From: Galerina marginata
Taxonomy: Eukaryota > Basidiomycota > Agaricomycetes > Agaricales > Galerinaceae
Assembly: GCA_023014335.1 (NCBI GenBank)
Contig: JAECYW010000009.1
Span: 992,001 to 1,056,000, forward strand
Direction of reading: 5' to 3'
DNA: 64,000 nucleotides
The notes under the pieces are model-generated. The model was given only the letters and a program-made list of their open reading frames with translations, did no database searches and had not been told where the DNA came from. This document shows, one piece after another, positions 59,318 to 64,000 of the stretch. A program made the translations under genes and the position numbers. How positions within the stretch are numbered: position 1 is the stretch's first letter; every line of letters begins with the position of its first letter.

Positions 59318-61306
59318 TCAATCGAATCCCGCAAATAAATCGTCGACCACGACATCATCGTCGTCATAGGTTGGCAAACTAGCAGATTTCAGCCTGAAAG
59401 CGAGGGCATCCCTTAGCTCTCTCCATAAAGCGAATTCCAAGTGTCGAAGCCTCCAGACTTCAATACCGATACGAGAAGGGCGCCATGAATAGAACACGCC
59501 GTGTGACCCAGAACCGCTAGTCCCGAGCTGGGCACTGATGCTCTTGAAAACCCGCTGACAGCACCAGCAACATTGCTTTTCGACAAATATAGAGCCGTCA
59601 AGGGTAGCCTGCAGAATAGCAACGTGGTTAGATGCCGTTCATGTAAAATGCAGTGGAGCATACTGGCTGAGCGAATCGTTCAAATGTCTTCTCGTCCTTG
59701 AAGTCGATACCATACTTTACTTTACGCCTACCCGCAGTAAAATATTTGGCCAATCCCAGTAAGTTAGCTTCCGCATGAACGGTTCCGGACAATGTCAACG
59801 GATGGTGCTCTTCAAGGACGGTCGCCAAGTCTTTCAATATCTTGGTTGACCCAGGAAACTGGCGTTTGAACTGCTTCATAAGGTCATGTTTGGAGATGGG
59901 TGTAGGAACTGCGGAGGTAGGCATCTTGACTACCGCAACGAAAACGGGACTTGTGCGTGCAAGCTCACGATAACGCCGTGCCGGCGAGTAATCAGAGAAG
60001 AGGAAATTTATAGCTGCTTGCCAGGCGGTGATAGTCCGCAGACGACGGAGAAAAAGTGCACCTGGACTTTCGTTTGGTTTCGCTCGTAGGTCGTCTTCTA
60101 ATTCGTCTAGGGGCGTGACAATGCTTTCAGTTCAAACTTGACCCGCACTATTTCGACCCTACCGAGTTCAGGATCACCTGCTGCTTCCAGGAAAGCTTCG
60201 ATTGCATAGCTGAGAATCAGAACTGCGATAACATACCGGCGATATTTGCTCGAGTAGGCAATTTCAATACTGAAGCCAATGTTGTCTCGATCAGGAGTTT
60301 CTCGACAATTTTCTCCTTCCATTCCAAGTAAGACTGCAAAAAGCGACAACATGTTGCAATTTTATGTGCCACTTCATTATCTTGTGTACCCGTTTCCTGG
60401 ATCGTCGTATCTTGCTTTTCGAGAGCGTCATACAGATGCTGAATTATGGACGTCAAGAATCCAGCCCAGGCTTTGGCAGTTCTATTCGAGAACTCCCATT
60501 GAAGTAGATCGCCGTCCGGCTGTTTACAAGCACTAATCAAACAGAAATGGGGAGTGTCGTGGTTCGCGACAGTTTGTAGCCAGATCGGCACAGATATCCA
60601 CTTGGAATTTGGAACGTCGTCAATCGTAGGAGTCCATTCATCGATCACAGAGAAGTCCCAGGCTTTGTATAGTTGCCTTACTCGCGTCCAGAGCTTGTAG
60701 AAATTGCGACGGGCTATGAATGCTGATAATGAGCCTATGTGGTCCAAGTGTTGACCATTCGTAGAATCGATGGTCGTCATTGCGGTAAGGATATCCGAGA
60801 TGTGGTCGGTCAGGGAAACTTCGGACCCGCTGCAGAAATTTGAATAATTAGCAACATGAATGAGAGTCTCATATAAAAGAAGTGGTTTGAAGAGCACTGA
60901 CCTGTTGACCACATCTTCAAATGTCCTCTTGGGGTCTACTTTCACTGGTAGCAGATCCACAGCAACTTTCCCATCGTCCTTCTTGTCGTCGTTCAAGTTT
61001 TGCGCTACGATCACTGCAAACACTCCTTCGGGAGTCGCACTACCAGTCATTGCACAGACCGTTCTGTTCTCTTTACGGCCGCGCGAGAGGAGAGCCGTAA
61101 AGTGGCGCAGCATCGGAGGAACCTCGTTTATTTCAGATGTAGGTGTACCTCGATGCTTCATACTTTGCAGGAGAGCGGTGAGCGTCCAAATGCGACGCTC
61201 CAGGAGGTCGAACTCTGCATCGTCCTGCATTGCTTGTGGACGAGGAAAAGAAAAAGATATGAGGTCTTACTTCTGGCTCGCTTGTTGGACGTCCGATGTC
61301 GAACAT
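59318..61306 (-). CDS. OTT_1508-like deaminase-family protein
   Basis: Six-exon model of 566 residues: 61306-61271, 61224-60902, 60829-60237, 60177-60163, 60106-59664, 59608-59318. Start MFDIGRPTSEPEDDAEFDLL, with an in-frame stop just upstream. The N-terminal 350 residues are helical (LLERRIWTLTALLQSM, NFYKLWTRVRQLYKAWDF). The C-terminal part has a cytidine-deaminase-like zinc signature: HAE in TLSGTVHAEANLLGLAKYF, then after an intron IFVEKQCCWCCQRVF (C-x-x-C), then GSHGVFYSW. This HAE plus CxxC order with a large N-terminal region fits the OTT_1508-like deaminases common in basidiomycetes. The 60.1-60.24 kb junctions are the weak point: the 15-nt exon may be wrong, and a one-base frameshift near 60120-60130 would give a longer join (GRVEIVRVKFELKA + PLDELEDDL). 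Substrate unknown. Confidence 0.7.
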
Positions 61307-62953
61307 TCGTCAGTAAGCTTCCGTTGCCACATTGATCAGAGATTTCGAGTACACAGGTAACCGTGAACGAGAGGATGTGCGAGAACATCATGCAGAGCAT
61401 GAACACTCGTTTTTTGTTCAACTTTTTCTCTGTCGATTACGTGTTAGGCTTCGGCTATCAGTTATCACTCGAACTCTGAACTCGGACTTGAATAACTGCG
61501 CTAAAAAATACCCCAGAAACTTGGCTTCCTGGCACATCGACAAGGGCATGCTCAACCCGATGATGAGCGTGTAAGGGGTGGTCAGGTTTTTCACCACTAA
61601 TCAATGTGAGGAAGGAAGATACGAAAAGGGCTGGTACATTTGCGGAGAGATCCTTCCAGACGAAGAAGCCTCAAGTACGATGCTGCGGGCATCCTTTAGT
61701 TCCGTCGCTGGAAGCCGCCTCTTCCTCCAACTCGACTGCCTCCGAAGCAGGTTCGACCACCCCGACCTCGCCACTGCCTGTGGTCTTGCTCGCGTTCGAG
61801 GTGGACCAGATGCACTGGGAGGCCCTTCTTCGAGGGCTTGGACGATAAAACGCCGTTGCTTCCTCTTCCTCATCCTCGTCTCCTTCGCCATCTTCGGATC
61901 GGGAGTCTCATGTGCAACGCCGTCAGCAACAGCGCAGTTCCAGTGGCAGCATATGCACTATCTCCACAAGCAGGCGCTCGGTGATTTATCGTTTAATGCA
62001 GCTATCGTGCGGCCAAAGTCGGCGTCGGGCTCGTCCTCATCCTGGTCGTCGTCGTCGTCTTCAGTACCTGGTCCAGTCATGAGCTTAGGTCTAACCTGGT
62101 TCAACTTCGGCATGCGCGGCGGTGTTGGGATGGGCATGATTTATATGGGTTTTTGCGGCTGGTTGGGCGCTGGCGTGCCTGGCAGTGCCACTAGTGGCAC
62201 TGAGGCCTGAGGGTTTGAACAACTTCTCACCGCTTCCTGGCTCTATTTCGCCCTCGCCCTCGCCTGTATCGTTGCCGCCTGTGTTTCCGACAGCATTGGT
62301 CGCGGGGTTGTCGAGCGCGTTGGCCTTTGCTTGAGTTGATCGGATACCGATGTTGCGATAGAGAGTTTGGCCGTTGTGGCTGGCGGCAAGCTGGTGGTAC
62401 ATTGTTGTGTGATTATTTTTTATCTGAGCTCCCTCCTTATTCCTCACCTGTTTTGACCATAGGTATTGGCGTGTTTCGTTTCTATCCACTCTTGCCCAAC
62501 GCTACGTATCCCTCCCCGCCTCTTTCCAGACTTACAATCTACACACATGCATACAGCTCGTACGCGTGCATGGTCATCGCATAGCATCGCATTTTGCCGC
62601 TATAAATGTTACAGCATATACTTTATTGACTACGTACGCCCGCACCCTACACTAGTACACGCTGTCCCTATTTTTGATGTGTAATTTTATGTGTTTCTTT
62701 CTCAACGCATTTTCCTCCATTCTTGTTAATGGTCTCCAAAACTCAAGATTGGCTTCGCCCACGATCGGGGTATAGCTAAGTGCATATGAATTTGCGTCAT
62801 AAAAGGAGGTCAAATGATTGACAGTCATTCCATTTTCAGGTCGAAATGAGGAAACTGCCACAAGGGCAGTGTCAATGCTGTGACGCGTATTCAACTCCTG
62901 TTCTTACCACCAGCAAGTGCGAGCTACCTTCCTCTATCCTATTTGCGATTACT
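61307..62953. other. Region between divergent deaminase-like and NACHT genes
   Basis: Its left part (61.6-62.2 kb) is GC-rich and open on both strands; see the low-confidence acidic protein entry. The right part (62.2-62.95 kb) shows no gene and should contain the NACHT promoter. Confidence 0.5.
61672..62137 (-). CDS. Possible acidic, disordered protein (strand uncertain)
   Basis: On the minus strand a Met at 62137 opens MPIPTPPRMPKLNQVRPKL, followed by TGPGTEDDDDDQDEDEPD and ADFGRTIAALNDKSPSA. A second open stretch to about 61672 reads RSEDGEGDEDEEEEATAFY and VEPASEAVELEEEAASSDG. Both look like an acidic, intrinsically disordered protein, but I cannot find a good splice junction to join them. 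The plus strand has an unbroken 210-residue frame (61578-62210) that is the mirror of the same low-complexity DNA and contains a Ser run. I favour the minus strand on composition only. No family recognised. Confidence 0.25.
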
Positions 62954-64000
62954 ATGTTCCAAAATTCCCAAAACTTCTCGATCCATGGAGGAAGCTTCGC
63001 AGTGTTTACATGCAAGAGTATGTCTACATCACAGATGCATATGTCAGATGTTACAATATTAATATCTCAGCCGCATTTGTCTAGGCAAAGACCTCTGGGA
63101 CAATCATATAGCTCCTGGCGCATTCCACAACTCACGCGAACGTCTCGAATATGATCCACCCAAATGTCATCCGGAAACTCGCGTGGCAGTTATTCAAGCC
63201 ATTATCGATTGGATCGAAGATGGCCAGAAGACATCGTCCATCAAGTGGGTTAATGGTGCCGCTGGCGTTGGGAAGTCGGCAATCGCACAGAAAATCGCTG
63301 AGTTATGCCACAAATCGGGACGTTTGGCCGCCAGTTTCTTCTGGTCACGAAGTGCAGCTGGCCGCAACAACGAAGGACGCCTGATCGCGTCTTTGGCGTA
63401 TCAGCTACTCACCTTGATTCCGCAGCTACGACGCCCCATTGAAACAGCGGTCGAATCAGACACCTACATCTTCACTCGTTCCCTAGAAACTCAGATGGAA
63501 TATCTTATCGTCCAACCATTGAAAGAAGTGTTCGAAAATGGTCGGGGACAAGCCGTCAATCCGATGGTAATCATCCTTGACGGTCTCGATGAGTGTGGCA
63601 AACCAGAGGCCCAGCAATACATTCTCAAACTAATCGCCAACTCCGTTTCCGAATTCCCCATCCCTCTCTGTTTCCTTATAGCCAGCCGACCCGAAAAAGC
63701 GATCCGAGACTCTTTCAATGATCAACCTTTACTTGCAATCACTGACCGACTTGCCTTAGATGAGAAGTACCGTCCTGACGATGATATCAGGCTCTTCCTG
63801 GTCGAGAGCTTCGAGTCCGTGAAAAGGACCCACGAACTGCGATCACTTCTCCCACCTATCTGGCCTTCCAAAAATGACATCGACAGCCTAGTCCGCAAAT
63901 CATCCGGTCAGTTTATATATGCGGCTACCGTCGTGAAATTCGTGAAGTCCTCCCGCCAATGGCCGAATAACCAACTTGACATTATTCTGGGCGTCACTGC
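62954..64000 (+). CDS. NACHT-domain NTPase (STAND type), 3' truncated by window
   Basis: Exon 1 62954-63017, intron 63018-63084 (GT-AG), exon 2 from 63085, open to the window end. N-terminus MFQNSQNFSIHGGSFAVF matches the short N-terminal motif common in Agaricomycete NACHT proteins. After the intron come IAPGAFHNSRERLEYDPPKC and HPETRVAVIQAIIDWI. NACHT motifs: Walker A VNGAAGVGKSAIAQKIAEL, then LAASFFWSR, Walker B VIILDGLDECGKPEA, sensor-like CFLIASRPE. In other fungi such proteins act as signal-transducing NTPases in non-self recognition and cell death. The C-terminal repeats that would define the sensor (WD, ankyrin, TPR) lie beyond the window. An earlier in-frame Met at 62846 exists but adds a sequence without family resemblance. 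Confidence 0.88.

Noticed and set aside
60107..60236. Definite frameshift in the deaminase-like gene
   Set aside because: A GT-AG intron (60107-60162) keeps the whole gene in frame, so a lesion is not required; left as an alternative only.
61578..62210. 210-residue plus-strand ORF as a confident gene
   Set aside because: It mirrors acidic low-complexity sequence on the other strand and has no family features; its length is explained by GC-rich, repetitive DNA.

Overview
The window is nuclear DNA from a filamentous basidiomycete, most likely an Agaricomycete. Almost every gene is split by short introns (about 46-85 nt, mostly GT-AG with several GC-AG), and the gene content fits that group: a Ste6-type pheromone exporter, a myosin-motor chitin synthase, DUF6533 seven-helix proteins, F-box/LRR-like proteins, a HET protein and a NACHT NTPase. 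The species cannot be named from the sequence. Gene models were built by hand by joining reading frames at splice sites. For most genes the exon lengths sum to a multiple of three and the joined protein matches its family across each junction.

Layout. 1-7.0 kb is gene-poor and repeat-rich, with one small unrecognised gene (1707-2419) lying between two diverged direct repeats. 7.05-12.25 kb holds a full-length Ste6-like ABC transporter. 15.5-26.0 kb holds four tandem, same-strand DUF6533 paralogs built from very small exons. A short-chain dehydrogenase follows at 26.2-27.4 kb (minus strand). 28.3-47.3 kb mixes conserved housekeeping genes, a Zrg17-type zinc-transporter subunit and a ten-exon class V-type chitin synthase of 1915 residues, with four F-box/LRR-like genes. 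Three of those four are paralogs, and two of the three have lost the F-box end. 47.5-51.7 kb carries a PP2A activator (PTPA/Rrd type) and a predicted fusion of a ricin-B-like lectin domain to a divergent hexokinase. 53.6-64.0 kb holds a coiled-coil hypothetical protein, a HET-domain protein, a secreted alpha/beta hydrolase, an OTT_1508-like deaminase-family protein and a NACHT NTPase cut by the window end.

How the genes relate. Chitin synthase, PTPA, the zinc transporter subunit and Ste6 are conserved cell-biology genes. The accessory genes sit between them. The right end resembles a fungal self/non-self recognition or cell-death neighbourhood, with HET, deaminase-like and NACHT genes within 9 kb. 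This is inferred from the families present; the genes form no operon and no joint function is shown.

The observations most worth following are: (1) the lectin-hexokinase fusion that lacks the hexokinase DLGGTN phosphate motif; (2) microexons of 8, 11 and 17 nt conserved across the DUF6533 array; (3) the HET/deaminase/NACHT cluster; and (4) a PTPA gene fragment, intron included, copied next to the HET gene.
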